Shown here: in pieces, positions 1 to 8,459 of the stretch
How positions within the stretch are numbered: the stretch's first letter is position 1
Layout of the letters: the number at the start of each line of letters is the position of its first letter
DNA from: Paenibacillus sp. GM2
GTDB lineage: Bacteria; Bacillota; Bacilli; Paenibacillales; Paenibacillaceae
Reading direction: 5' to 3'
DNA length: 64,000 bases
Assembly (NCBI RefSeq): GCF_900069005.2
Contig: NZ_LN831279.1
Location: 2,095,760-2,159,759, forward strand
Translations under genes and position numbers: made by a program
The notes under the pieces: generated by a model
The model's database searches: none
Seen by the model: only the letters and a program-made list of their open reading frames with translations
What the model was told of the DNA's origin: nothing

Positions 1-371
1 AATACCGGTAAAATAGGATGGCCTGACGTAGCAATGACAACATTCGGTGCAATCATGCAATGATCTCCTACATAAATATGCGCATCGTCCACAAGGGTTA
101 AATTAAAATTACAATATATCCCGCTTCCGAAATGCACATGATGACCACCCCAATTGGCATGTAATGGGGGTTCTATATGACAACCCTCGCCGATTTCTGC
201 AAACATCTCCTTTAGCAGCTGCTGTCTCCTCGTTTGCTCTAAAGGTCTGGTGCTATTGTAATCATAAAGCTTCTCCATAAATTTAAGCTGTTCTCCCATA
301 ATTGCAGGATCATCATAACGGTATACCCGTCCTTTTTCTTTTCTCTCTTTCTGGGTCATACTATGGGTCAT
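1..371 (-). CDS. Maltose/galactoside O-acetyltransferase (left-handed beta-helix), 3' end missing
   Basis: Acetyl-CoA-dependent sugar O-acetyltransferase, cytoplasmic, truncated by the window edge after about 123 codons. The N-terminal ~60 residues match the Mac domain that precedes the hexapeptide-repeat helix (EREKEKGRVYRYDD, then MGEQLKFMEKLYDYN). The following stretch carries hexapeptide-type repeats (FGSGIYCNFN, DHCMIAPNVVI) and SGHP, whose His is the likely catalytic base by analogy with LacA/Maa. The ATG at 371 is preferred because AAGGAGG lies about 8 nt upstream; an in-frame ATG at 359 is the alternative. It is divergent from an AraC regulator, which probably controls it. Maltose versus galactoside specificity cannot be told from sequence. 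Confidence 0.85.
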   Translation of the reverse strand, partial: MTHSMTQKERKEKGRVYRYDDPAIMGEQLKFMEKLYDYNSTRPLEQTRRQQLLKEMFAEIGEGCHIEPPLHANWGGHHVHFGSGIYCNFNLTLVDDAHIYVGDHCMIAPNVVIATSGHPILPV

Positions 372-394
372 CACATGCTCCTCCTTTTTAGCTA

Positions 395-465
395 ATATCA
401 AAATTGTATTTTATTATGCTTGGAACTTCTACAAACATCGACTATATTTATATCAAAATCGTATT
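395..465. promoter_or_regulatory. Pair of direct repeats in a divergent promoter, candidate AraC operators
   Basis: Two 16-bp direct repeats differing at one base, ATATCAAAATTGTATT (395-410) and ATATCAAAATCGTATT (450-465), are 55 bp apart, about five helical turns. They lie between the acetyltransferase and the AraC gene. AraC-family dimers commonly bind direct repeats, so these are inferred operators; the second copy would overlap the araC-type gene's own leader. Confidence 0.45.
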
Positions 466-485
466 TATATAAAAGAGGTGCAACG

Positions 486-1370
486 ATGTCTTCACCCTTG
501 GAAGTGTTCTCGGATTTATCGGAGCGGCTGCATTATAATCGGCCCGATTTCCCTCTATATGTTCATAAAGATCAATTGCTTCGATACGGATACGCCGCCG
601 CATGTCACTGGCACCCGGATTTAGAGTTTATTTATGTACTGGACGGAGCAATGGATTTTTTTGTGAATGGAAGAATAGTTCATTTAGAGGCTCATCAGGG
701 TATTTTCGTGAACAGCAAACGCATGCACTACGGATTTTCCGCAGATAGAGCAGATTGCACTTTCATTGCCGTTGTGATTCATCCTGTGTTGCTTTCTGAA
801 AATTCGCAGCCTGTCAAAGTATATCTGGACGAGAAGTTCGGATTGGAAACCGAGAACTTCATTCTGATGACTCCCCGAATCGATTGGCAGCAGGAAGCTT
901 TGGTCCTACTTCGCCAGATTTATGATGAGATGTTTAGCGATACCTGCAATCCATTGCGCTTGCTTGCGCAAGCCGTACTCCTTTGTGCCAATGTGGGAGA
1001 GCATATTCAGCAAGCTGCCACGTATGGTGCGAATGATCAAGCACAGACTTTAGTCTGGAAAATGACCGGATTCATTCACCAGCATTATGACAGGAAGATT
1101 ACGCTTGATGATATCGCAGCCTCCGGGGCTGTGTGCAGAAGCAGATGCTGTGAATTGTTCAATAAATACATCGGCCAAACCCCGAATACCTATTTAATGA
1201 ATTATCGGATCGCCAAAAGTTATGATCTGTTATGTGAAACAAACCGAACGATTTGTGAGATAGCGTTAACATGCGGCTTTCAAACCGCCAGCTATTTTTC
1301 ATATGTATTTCGTAGAGAGACAGGCTTAACGCCCCAAAATTACCGTAAGCAACTGCTCTCGGCCCTCTGA
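486..1370 (+). CDS. AraC family transcriptional regulator with N-terminal cupin
   Basis: Two-domain DNA-binding regulator of about 294 residues. The N-terminal half is a cupin sensor domain (HWHPDLEFIYVLDG near residue 40, then FVNSKRMHYGF). The C-terminal ~100 residues hold the double helix-turn-helix (ITLDDIAASGAVCRSRCCELFNKY, then ICEIALTCGFQTASYFSYVFRR and GLTPQNYRK, the family signature). The reading frame is open back to a TTG at 420, but the ATG at 486 has GAGGTG just upstream. It is divergent from a sugar acetyltransferase, so a carbohydrate ligand and local control of that gene are likely but unproven. Confidence 0.88.
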   Translation: MSSPLEVFSDLSERLHYNRPDFPLYVHKDQLLRYGYAAACHWHPDLEFIYVLDGAMDFFVNGRIVHLEAHQGIFVNSKRMHYGFSADRADCTFIAVVIHPVLLSENSQPVKVYLDEKFGLETENFILMTPRIDWQQEALVLLRQIYDEMFSDTCNPLRLLAQAVLLCANVGEHIQQAATYGANDQAQTLVWKMTGFIHQHYDRKITLDDIAASGAVCRSRCCELFNKYIGQTPNTYLMNYRIAKSYDLLCETNRTICEIALTCGFQTASYFSYVFRRETGLTPQNYRKQLLSAL

Positions 1371-1430
1371 ATGCCTCGAAGTATTTGAAGCATCCCGCCG
1401 CCTAAGAGTACCTTGCATTTCAAACATATG

Positions 1431-1470
1431 AAAATCACCGGCATAGCCAGAGCCATGCCGGTGATAATTT
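1431..1470. terminator. Bidirectional rho-independent terminator
   Basis: Perfect 11-bp stem (ATCACCGGCAT, 1434-1444, with its complement at 1455-1465) around a 10-nt loop. It is flanked by A's on the left and AATTT on the right. It sits between the convergent araC-type and rrf2-type genes and can serve both. Confidence 0.8.
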
Positions 1471-1542
1471 GATTTATTCCAATCCCCCTACTATCGCAGG
1501 AGGCTGAGTATTTATAATAATCGGATATTGTGGTTCCTTCAT

Positions 1543-1986
1543 TTATGATTCACAGACATTAATTTCCTTGCCACCGATATCCTCAACAATATCCTGGAGC
1601 GTCACCTTCGCCAAGGCATCCTCCATCGCCTTCTGCGCTGCCGAGAAAATCGGCTCAATCGACGACTGGATATTCCTACCCACCGGACAGTCGGGATTCG
1701 GCTTCTCATGCACAGAGAACAGGCCATCCTCTTCCACAACATGCACGGCCCGGTATACATCAAGCAGGGTGATCTTCGAGATATCGCGGGCCAATTTAGC
1801 TCCGGCAACGCCCGGGCGAACATTGGCAAGACCGGCCTTGCTAAGCATGCTCATAATACGGCGAATAACGACTGGATTGGTGTTAACACTACCGGAAATA
1901 TATTCTGAAGTAGAGACGCCATCTTTGTTCAGCTCGAGCAGTGACAATATATGAATAGCCACAGCAAATCTTGAACTGATCGTCAT
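1543..1986 (-). CDS. Rrf2 family transcriptional regulator (YwnA-like)
   Basis: Winged-helix repressor of about 147 residues. It begins MTISSRFAVAIHILSLLEL, the usual Rrf2 N-terminus, followed by the recognition helix region SVNTNPVVIRRIMSMLSKAGL and the wing with RPGVAGAKLARD. Only one cysteine (NPDCPVG) is present, so it is not an IscR/NsrR-type cluster-binding member and resembles YwnA. A longer frame opens at 2013, but that start would lie inside the upstream palindrome; the ATG at 1986 has AAGGGGGAG upstream and gives the standard N-terminus. It is monocistronic, and a palindrome just upstream suggests autoregulation. Confidence 0.87.
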   Translation of the reverse strand: MTISSRFAVAIHILSLLELNKDGVSTSEYISGSVNTNPVVIRRIMSMLSKAGLANVRPGVAGAKLARDISKITLLDVYRAVHVVEEDGLFSVHEKPNPDCPVGRNIQSSIEPIFSAAQKAMEDALAKVTLQDIVEDIGGKEINVCES

Positions 1987-2013
1987 AGAGTATCTCCCCC
2001 TTTCGTCATCCAT

Positions 2014-2032
2014 TGTAACAATGATAGTTACA
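2014..2032. promoter_or_regulatory. Inverted repeat upstream of rrf2-type gene, candidate operator
   Basis: TGTAAC and GTTACA separated by 7 nt lie 28 bp before the chosen start codon. Rrf2 proteins bind palindromes of this size and usually repress their own gene. Autoregulation is inferred. Confidence 0.5.
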
Positions 2033-2096
2033 CTAACATGAAAATGTCAATAGTTTGTTGTAAAACGCAGCAATCATCCTTATAGATATTCGCCTA

Positions 2097-2600
2097 TTAT
2101 AGTCGATCCAGCAAGATCATCATATGCTCCAGCAAGGAAGCAAAGTCGTCCGCAATCTCCTCGCCGAATTTGCGGTGGAATTGCAGCGACACCTTCAACA
2201 GATGTGGAGCTTGCTTATCCCCGTAAGCCGTTCTGATCTCCAGTCTCGGCTGGTAGCAAGCGCCCCAGATCTCCTCGATCAATCGGATGATTTGCTTGCA
2301 TTCTTCTTCAGGATCATGAATCGGGATAGAAAATACAGGCTGGATCGAGCAGCCCGGTTTATGGCCGTCCAGCTCCAGAATTTCGCTGGCTAAATCCGCT
2401 GTATCGGCCCACAGGCGAAGCTCTGCATGAATATGCTCCTTCTCCGGCAGACAAAATCGCAGGGAGTAATAGCGTGACATCGTAGACAATTCTATACGAT
2501 CATGGCGGCCGATGACCAGAACCTGTCCGCTCAGGTCTAGATCATATACGGCCCCCTCCATCACAACCTTCAAATTTTCAAATATCGTCGGGTCAAACAT
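2097..2600 (-). CDS. Hypothetical protein, 167 residues
   Basis: I do not recognise this family. The product is acidic and soluble, with no signal peptide or membrane segment. It has a beta-rich N-terminal half (VVMEGAVYDLDLSGQVLVIG) and a helical C-terminus (EEIADDFASLLEHMMILLDRL). Codon use matches neighbouring genes and a purine-rich GAGGGAG precedes the start region. The ATG at 2600 is 12 nt from that site; an in-frame TTG at 2607-2609 is only 3 nt away and is less likely. It stands alone between the rrf2-type gene and another unknown gene on the same strand. Confidence 0.6.
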   Translation of the reverse strand: MFDPTIFENLKVVMEGAVYDLDLSGQVLVIGRHDRIELSTMSRYYSLRFCLPEKEHIHAELRLWADTADLASEILELDGHKPGCSIQPVFSIPIHDPEEECKQIIRLIEEIWGACYQPRLEIRTAYGDKQAPHLLKVSLQFHRKFGEEIADDFASLLEHMMILLDRL

Positions 2601-2710
2601 GTTATACAACGACTCCCTCTCTAATCGGGATGTCCCTCCATCCCGTTAGTCTCCATCCTTTCTATTATACATTGTGCAGCAGCATTCTACATTAACCCGC
2701 TTGTCCGCAG

Positions 2711-2755
2711 AAAAAAAGAGCACATGGCCCCTTACAATAGGCGAAAGTACTCTTT
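2711..2755 (-). terminator. Rho-independent terminator of the 172-residue ORF
   Basis: On the minus strand AAAGAGTAC pairs with GTGCTCTTT (one wobble), with additional inner GCCT/AGG pairing, and is followed by a run of T's. It lies 42 bp after the stop at 2797. Confidence 0.6.
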
Positions 2756-2796
2756 AATCCGATCTATGCGCTTAGCTTCCATTGCTGAACTGACGA

Positions 2797-3315
2797 TTAT
2801 TCGTAGATAATCATATCGCGGAGTTGCTTGGCTAAATCAATGTACGGTCCCTCGGATAAATTATCAAATCCGAGATGGTTGGCCCGCATGCTTAATAACC
2901 GATCTCCTGGAGTAACGCCGAATTGCTTCCATGTTTCCTCCGGCAGGTGTATATACCGATCCTTGTCCAGATACGCCCAGCAGAAAAGCCGATGCTTAAA
3001 CGTAACAGCCTCACCCGCAGGAACCGTAAAATTTTGTACCTGTGGCACATTATTAAAAATTGCGGCGAGCGGAGAGTTAGAAATCCTCTCCTTACAGAGA
3101 ACGCTGAAGCCTTTCAGCGTATTCCGGCCAGACATTAGAATGACGTTGGATTCAGTAGTAATATAGTATTCCTGCAGGGCTTGATCCGACAGGCAGAAGG
3201 AGCCGTCAGGGAGTATTTTGCTCCAGGCGTAGAAATACTTCCCTGCTTTGGCGGTAACCGCCATAAATACCATCCCCCCGAGAGTTAATTCGATTAAGCG
3301 TTTGTTCAAAATCAT
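2797..3315 (-). CDS. Hypothetical protein with AbrB-like C-terminal segment
   Basis: Function unknown, up to 172 residues. The segment around residues 120-150 (IHLPEETWKQFGVTPGDRLLSMRANHLG) resembles the swapped-hairpin pattern of SpoVT/AbrB or MazE proteins, in which a Leu-Pro strand is followed by PGD; this is only a pattern resemblance. No signal peptide is convincing. Two starts are possible: ATG at 3315 (AGGTG 11 nt upstream) and ATG at 3264, which lies 9 nt after GGGGGG and would give a 155-residue product starting MAVTAKAGKYFYAW. The shorter form avoids an odd hydrophobic N-terminus and may be correct. The gene is monocistronic. Confidence 0.6.
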   Translation of the reverse strand: MILNKRLIELTLGGMVFMAVTAKAGKYFYAWSKILPDGSFCLSDQALQEYYITTESNVILMSGRNTLKGFSVLCKERISNSPLAAIFNNVPQVQNFTVPAGEAVTFKHRLFCWAYLDKDRYIHLPEETWKQFGVTPGDRLLSMRANHLGFDNLSEGPYIDLAKQLRDMIIYE

Positions 3316-3417
3316 GCGCTTTTGAACACCTACTATTTAGTAAATTAATCATCTCTTATGATGCCGGGATGGAGATATGATATTGATCACGGTTACATGA
3401 TAAAAAGCTCACACCAA

Positions 3418-4482
3418 TTATGATTTATGGATGTTGTATACTTTAAAGGCACGAATAGCAATTATTTTCATCATCATATATACCGGTATGGCCAACAGCA
3501 TCCCCAGAATTCCGGCAAAATCACCGGCAATCAACAACAGAATAATCGTTGTTAATGGATGGATATTAATGGTCCTGCCATAGATATAGGGCGAGATCAA
3601 ATTTGCCTCGATCTGATGCGATACTACTACGACTACAATGACCCATATCACCATAGCCGGAGAAATAGTAAAGGCAACAATAACGCTAGGTATGGCTCCC
3701 AATAATGTTCCAAAATAAGGGATAAAGCTGAACAGGCCCATAACTAACGAGAGCATTAGTGGATAAGGCAGGCCTATAATCCAGAAGCCAACCAGGCTCA
3801 TCACGGTAAGAACAACAGCATCGATCATCCGTCCTGCAATAAAACCTCGCAGCATGCCATCAATTTCCTGCAGAACCTGATCCCCATCTTCATGGTATTT
3901 GCTCGGAAGCGCACTGACCAGCATCGGTCTGACCCGACGATCTTCCTTTAGCATGTAGTACAACATAATCGGTACCGTACCGACTACGATAACAAAGTCA
4001 TTCAAAAAGCTAAAAACATGCGATATGTAGCCGCTGGCTGCTTGAATCGCTGAGTTGGCATACTCCATTAGCTTATTCGTAATCGACAGATCCGATTCAT
4101 TGAACATGGAGAAATAGCGATTTTCCCGGATTTCATTCATCTGTGCTTGTAGTCCGTTAATCAGTTTCGGCACATTATTAATGAACTCGGTAATCTGATG
4201 CTCCAGCGGTGGCCAGACAACGACCAGAAAGACCGTAATTACGCCCGCAAACATGAGGTAGATCAGCAGAATCGACAGAACCCGATTCATCCGCTTCTCT
4301 TCCAAATAGATCACGATCGGACGCAGCAGGTAATACAGGAAAGCAGAAATTGTCAGCGGAACGATCAGTATTTGAACCAAGGTAACAATTGGATTAAAGA
4401 TAAAGCTGACCTTGGATAATAAATAGATGATCGTTAACGCCATAATAATACCAAGACTTCTTCGGTAGTACGGTTTATCCAT
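3418..4482 (-). CDS. AI-2E family transporter (PerM/YtvI-like membrane protein)
   Basis: Polytopic inner-membrane protein of 354 residues with the AI-2E exporter family layout. There are two hydrophobic hairpins near the N-terminus, a central soluble stretch (PPLEHQITEFINNVPKLINGLQ), and a C-terminal cluster of membrane segments. Family signatures are visible: GFIAGRMIDAVVL, GLPYPLMLSLVMGLFSFIPYFG and LISPYIYGRTINIHPL. Members include Na+/H+-type antiporters as well as autoinducer exporters, so the substrate is not assignable. The ATG at 4482 follows GAGGTG by 10 nt; a TTG one codon earlier is possible. Confidence 0.85.
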   Translation of the reverse strand: MDKPYYRRSLGIIMALTIIYLLSKVSFIFNPIVTLVQILIVPLTISAFLYYLLRPIVIYLEEKRMNRVLSILLIYLMFAGVITVFLVVVWPPLEHQITEFINNVPKLINGLQAQMNEIRENRYFSMFNESDLSITNKLMEYANSAIQAASGYISHVFSFLNDFVIVVGTVPIMLYYMLKEDRRVRPMLVSALPSKYHEDGDQVLQEIDGMLRGFIAGRMIDAVVLTVMSLVGFWIIGLPYPLMLSLVMGLFSFIPYFGTLLGAIPSVIVAFTISPAMVIWVIVVVVVSHQIEANLISPYIYGRTINIHPLTTIILLLIAGDFAGILGMLLAIPVYMMMKIIAIRAFKVYNIHKS

Positions 4483-4518
4483 CAAGGGCTGTCACCTCAG
4501 TCCTTTCGCAGAATTACC

Positions 4519-4791
4519 CTATTCTTCTACTGAATATGTATTCCAGGCTGCGTCCAGCAGACCATCGAACCATTCGTCGTCCTGCTCGATCCGTTCATCT
4601 ACCGCCAGAAGCTCTTCTTCGTCCCCTGATTCCTTGGCAAAATGAAGGCTGTAATCCCAGTCCCGACTGTTCTTGCTGAAAAATGTAATCTCATAATTCG
4701 CCTTATGTGAGTCAATCTGAAAAATCGTCTTGCCTACATAAGTCCCATCTTCATTTTTATACATCTCGGATTGTAGTACATTAAAATTCAT
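4519..4791 (-). CDS. Small conserved acidic protein, function unknown
   Basis: A 90-residue soluble acidic protein with no recognised domain. It has a strand-rich N-terminus (TIFQIDSHKANYEITFFSKNS) and an acidic tail (DERIEQDDEWFDGLLDAAWN). AAAGGAG lies 9 nt before the ATG, giving good support for translation. It is 33 bp upstream of the AI-2E permease on the same strand and could be cotranscribed with it. It is divergent from ktrB. Confidence 0.7.
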   Translation of the reverse strand: MNFNVLQSEMYKNEDGTYVGKTIFQIDSHKANYEITFFSKNSRDWDYSLHFAKESGDEEELLAVDERIEQDDEWFDGLLDAAWNTYSVEE

Positions 4792-4937
4792 TATGGTTTG
4801 CTCCTTTATTTCATGGATTCGATATTCCCATAGTTTTCAATTATAATCATTATTCGAGGTAGAAGCACCTCCTTACTGCAATATCGTAACATTTTTTTGA
4901 TCAATAGCAATAACCACAATGATGAGGTGAAGATTGA

Positions 4938-6290
4938 TTGTCACAGCGAAAAAAAGCACCGCGCTCTCTGACACCGGCCGAAATCTTATCCTACGGCTTC
5001 AGCATTATTATTATCATTGGCGCATTTCTGCTATCTCTGCCCATTTCCTCCGTGAACGGGCATAAGTTGAATTTGGTAGACGCCTTCTTCACAGCTACCT
5101 CGGCTACTTGTGTAACCGGACTGGCTGTTGTAGATACTGGCGTCCATTTTACATTGTTTGGTCAGATCGTTATCCTCTTACTTACTCAACTGGGCGGTCT
5201 GGGCTTCATGACCTTCGGAACGTTGATTGCTCTTGCTCTGAACCGACGGATTACACTCAAGGATCGTCTCGTACTGCAGGAAGCGATCAATTACAATTCC
5301 ATGGACGGCCTGCTCGCACTGATACGCCGCGTCATCTACTATACGATTACGATTGAAGGCACCGGGGCTCTGCTGCTGGCTGCCCGCTGGGCTATGGAGA
5401 TGCCGCTTGGCAAGGCCATGTATTTCGGTATTTTCCATAGTATATCGGTATTCAACAACGGTGGCTTTGATCTGTTCGGATCCTACTACAGTTCTAGCGG
5501 ATTTGGTCATTTTCGCAATGATCTATACATAAATATCGTTGTTATGATGCTTATTTTCCTCGGCGGTATAGGGTTTATCGTCATTCATGATCTGCTGCAG
5601 TACCCTAAATCCAAAAAATTATCTCTGCATTCGAAGATTGTATTAACAATGTCGGGTTGTCTGATCCTGGTCGGTGCGCTCGTTATTTTCGCCATCGAAA
5701 TATTCAATCCCGCTACCCTTGGAGAATTGCCGCTAGGTCAGCAAATATCGGCGGCTTTCTTCCATTCCATCAGTTCCAGATCCGGAGGGGTCAGTACGGT
5801 AGATGTCAGCAGCATGAGCCATTCCACCCAATTTTTCATCGTGCTGCTTATGTTTATCGGTGCGGCTCCCGGTTCGACTGGTGGAGGAATCAAAGTCACC
5901 GTCTTTGCGATTCTGCTCGGGGCAGTGTATTCCATGATCCGCGGCAGGCAGGATATCGTCTTCTTTAAAAAGCGACTGCCCCAGGAGTCGATTCTGCGTG
6001 CTATTACGCAGACGTTGATGGCCCTGTCTCTGGTCATCTCCGTATCGATGGTATTGTCGGCATTGGAGGATCGAGAGCTTCTTCCCCTTCTGTTCGAGAC
6101 GACCTCCGCCTTCGCAACAACGGGGCTTAGTCTCGATTTGACGCCAAAGCTAACCATGATTAGCAAAATTATACTTTGCTTTGTGATGTTCATCGGACGG
6201 ATTGGACCTTTGACACTAGCCTACGCGATAAGGCCAAAGCCCAAGAAGGACCTGTTGCGCTATCCGGAAGGAAAAATTACCATCGGTTAA
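4938..6290 (+). CDS. ktrB: Ktr/Trk-type potassium uptake membrane protein KtrB
   Basis: K+-translocating subunit of 450 residues with four M1-P-M2 repeats. The four selectivity-filter loops are visible in order: ATCVTGLA (~55), FNNGGFD (~175), SSRSGGVS (~280) and FATTGLS (~395). The glycine-rich intramembrane gate loop PGSTGGGIK is present in the third repeat. The start is TTG at 4938 with GAGGTG 8 nt upstream. KtrB works with a cytoplasmic RCK subunit (KtrA/KtrC), which is not encoded next to it, so the partner must be elsewhere. The 450-residue length is normal for the family. Confidence 0.93.
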   Translation: MSQRKKAPRSLTPAEILSYGFSIIIIIGAFLLSLPISSVNGHKLNLVDAFFTATSATCVTGLAVVDTGVHFTLFGQIVILLLTQLGGLGFMTFGTLIALALNRRITLKDRLVLQEAINYNSMDGLLALIRRVIYYTITIEGTGALLLAARWAMEMPLGKAMYFGIFHSISVFNNGGFDLFGSYYSSSGFGHFRNDLYINIVVMMLIFLGGIGFIVIHDLLQYPKSKKLSLHSKIVLTMSGCLILVGALVIFAIEIFNPATLGELPLGQQISAAFFHSISSRSGGVSTVDVSSMSHSTQFFIVLLMFIGAAPGSTGGGIKVTVFAILLGAVYSMIRGRQDIVFFKKRLPQESILRAITQTLMALSLVISVSMVLSALEDRELLPLLFETTSAFATTGLSLDLTPKLTMISKIILCFVMFIGRIGPLTLAYAIRPKPKKDLLRYPEGKITIG

Positions 6291-6371
6291 ATAAATCCTC
6301 GTTCTTGTTGGATAGTAACGGTAATTCGTAGTATGATAATAGAATAACCCTTTTTAATTGGAGGAGTAACT

Positions 6372-7610
6372 ATGGCTATTGAGAATTTTCAAGAGAAACT
6401 GCAGAAGTATGCCGAACTAGCTGTCAAAATCGGTGTAAATGTGCAAAAGGGCCAGGCCCTGATCGTCAATGCTACTATTGATTCTGCAGAACTTGTGCGT
6501 ATTATCGTGAAACAGGCCTATGAAGCAGGAGCCAGAACAGTCAAAGTGAACTGGAGCGATGATACGATCACTCGCCTTCGTTACGACATGGCCGCTGAAG
6601 AATCGTTCCTCGATGAGCCTAAATGGTACGCTGGTGAAATGCTTGAACTCGTTGAGAACGGCGCTGCTGTACTTCACGTCATCTCCTCTGATCCGGACCT
6701 TCTTAACGGTGTATCAACAACACGGATTACAAACCATCAGAAGACCTACGGAGCTGCCATGAGCAAGTACCGCGCATTACAGATGGCGGACAAGTTCAGT
6801 TGGTCCATCGTTGCTGTTCCTTCCCCATCCTGGGCCGCTAAGGTCTTCCCGAACTTGCCGGAGGACAAGCAGGTTGAAGCGCTATGGGAAGCCATTTTCC
6901 GCACGGTTCGCCTCGATCAGCCAGACCCTGTCGCTGCATGGCGCGAGCATATCAAGACATTGTCAGAGAAAGCTGATTATTTGAACAACAAGAAATACAA
7001 GAAATTGCATTATATCGCACCAGGAACCGACCTGACGATCGAGCTGCCAAAAGGACATCTGTGGGTTGCTGCCGAGAGCATCAACGCCCAGGGCAATACG
7101 TTCCTGGCTAACATGCCTACAGAGGAAGTATTCACCGCTCCGCAAAGAGATGGTGTTAACGGCACCGTATCAAGTACGAAACCGCTAAGCTACAATGGCA
7201 ACATTATTGACGGCTTCAAATTAACCTTTGAGAACGGCCGTATCATCGACAGCTCTGCCCAAGTTGGCGAATCCGTTCTGAAGCATCTGATTGAACTGGA
7301 CGAAGGCTCCCACTATCTTGGTGAAGTGGCGCTGGTTCCTCATGGTTCACCGATCTCCCAATCGGGTATCCTGTTCTACAACACGCTGTTCGACGAGAAC
7401 GCCTCGAACCATCTGGCGATCGGCAACGCTTATGCCTTCAACCTGGAAGGCGGCAAAGCAATGAGCAAGGATGAGCTATTTGAAGCCGGATTGAACTCCA
7501 GCTTCGCCCATGAAGACTTCATGGTCGGCTCCGGCGAGATGGACATCTTCGGAGTAACCGAAGACGGCCAGGAAGAACCAATCTTCAAGCAAGGCGCTTG
7601 GGCGTTCTAA
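6372..7610 (+). CDS. M29-family aminopeptidase (AmpS-like)
   Basis: Cytoplasmic metallo-aminopeptidase of 412 residues, full length for the AmpS/thermophilic aminopeptidase T family. The dinuclear metal ligands of the family can be placed: Glu in NMPTEEVFTAP, Glu and His in LGEVALVPHGSPI, Tyr/Asp/His in LFYNTLFDENASNHLAIG, and His/Asp in SFAHEDFMVGSGEMDI. The ATG has GGAGGAG about 6 nt upstream. It is monocistronic, ends about 40 bp before a strong terminator, and may use readthrough from ktrB 81 bp upstream. Its role is broad peptide turnover. Confidence 0.93.
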   Translation: MAIENFQEKLQKYAELAVKIGVNVQKGQALIVNATIDSAELVRIIVKQAYEAGARTVKVNWSDDTITRLRYDMAAEESFLDEPKWYAGEMLELVENGAAVLHVISSDPDLLNGVSTTRITNHQKTYGAAMSKYRALQMADKFSWSIVAVPSPSWAAKVFPNLPEDKQVEALWEAIFRTVRLDQPDPVAAWREHIKTLSEKADYLNNKKYKKLHYIAPGTDLTIELPKGHLWVAAESINAQGNTFLANMPTEEVFTAPQRDGVNGTVSSTKPLSYNGNIIDGFKLTFENGRIIDSSAQVGESVLKHLIELDEGSHYLGEVALVPHGSPISQSGILFYNTLFDENASNHLAIGNAYAFNLEGGKAMSKDELFEAGLNSSFAHEDFMVGSGEMDIFGVTEDGQEEPIFKQGAWAF

Positions 7611-7648
7611 ATAATGCTCTTGAGCCATGTGCATTCACACGGTCGTAT

Positions 7649-7697
7649 GGGGTTGTCTCCCAAGTCGATTATCCGACTTGGGGACAGCCCCTTTTTT
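7649..7697 (+). terminator. Terminator hairpin, copy 1 of a repeated hairpin
   Basis: A 19-nt arm starting GGGGTTGTCTCC pairs with CCGACTTGGGGACAGCCCC around a 5-nt ATTAT loop with one bulge, followed by six T's. It is placed 38 bp after the aminopeptidase stop. A very similar hairpin recurs at 18766-18815. Confidence 0.85.
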
Positions 7698-7710
7698 GCG
7701 TCAAAAGTGG

Positions 7711-8135
7711 GGGATTCACGGGACTTAAGATACCGTTTTTTGCGCCACAAAGGCGGGGGAATACACAGGGAATTGGGGCGCCGTTTTCGCGCCAATGACG
7801 TGGGCTGCACGGGGACTGGGACTCCGTTTTTTTCGCCAATGACGGAGATTCATGGGGACTGAGGACTCCGTTTCACCAAGGACAGGGATTCACGGGAACT
7901 GAGGACTCCGTTTTTCACCAAGGACAGGGATTCACGGGAACTGGGACTCCGTTTTTCGCCAAGGACAGGGATTCACGGGAACTGGGACTCCGTTTTTCAC
8001 CAAGGACAGGGATTCACGGGAACTGGGACTCCGTTTTTCACCAAGGACAGGGATTCACGGGGACTGAGGACTCCGTTTTCGTGCCCTAAAGGCGGGGAAT
8101 ACACAAGGCTTGGTACTCCCCTTGTTGCGCCGGAC
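7711..8135. repeat. Tandem array of ~41-bp units (about 10 copies)
   Basis: Units start near 7711, 7755, 7802, 7844, 7885, 7927, 7968, 8009, 8050 and 8094. The central six have a strict 41-42 bp period and are nearly identical (GGGATTCACGGGAACTG, then GGACTCCGTTTTT and CACCAAGGACA). Units at both ends are more diverged. No frame reads through the whole array as a plausible protein. Copies are contiguous with no variable spacers, so it is not a CRISPR array. Confidence 0.9.
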
Positions 8136-8261
8136 CAATCGGACATGGTTGACCGTTAACATGCTTCCCCAATACGGTCGTCCCCCTATACCGGACAATA
8201 ATGTCCATTACAGGGGCATTATGACGAATTGGGAGATCATCACGCCAATTTCTTTATACGG

Positions 8262-8446
8262 CTAACGGAAATTAGAGCCCTTATTTTCGTAAAATAAGGC
8301 CATTTGAATTTCTAACGGAACTGGGGTACGTTATTAGACCAAAAATAAGGGATATTACTCGGATCTAGCCCAAATAACGTCCCTCATTTCCGTTAGAATT
8401 TGTAACCTGCTGATTTCGGCCATTTAGCGGATCATATTTCCGTTAG
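8262..8446. repeat. Nested inverted-repeat element, copy A (185 bp)
   Basis: Begins CTAACGGAAAT and ends ATTTCCGTTAG, an 11-bp perfect terminal inverted repeat. Inside are a perfect hairpin CCTTATTTT-CGT-AAAATAAGG and a second inverted repeat of 26 bp (three mismatches), from TTCTAACGGAA...ACGTTATT to AATAACGT...TTCCGTTAGAA. Sequence identity with copy B extends a little beyond both ends, to about 8246-8460. Confidence 0.85.
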
Positions 8447-8459
8447 CAGTGCGACTTAG

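Noticed and set aside
7711..8135. CRISPR-like regular repeats
   Set aside because: Units are contiguous at 41-42 bp without unique spacers, and no cas genes are nearby.
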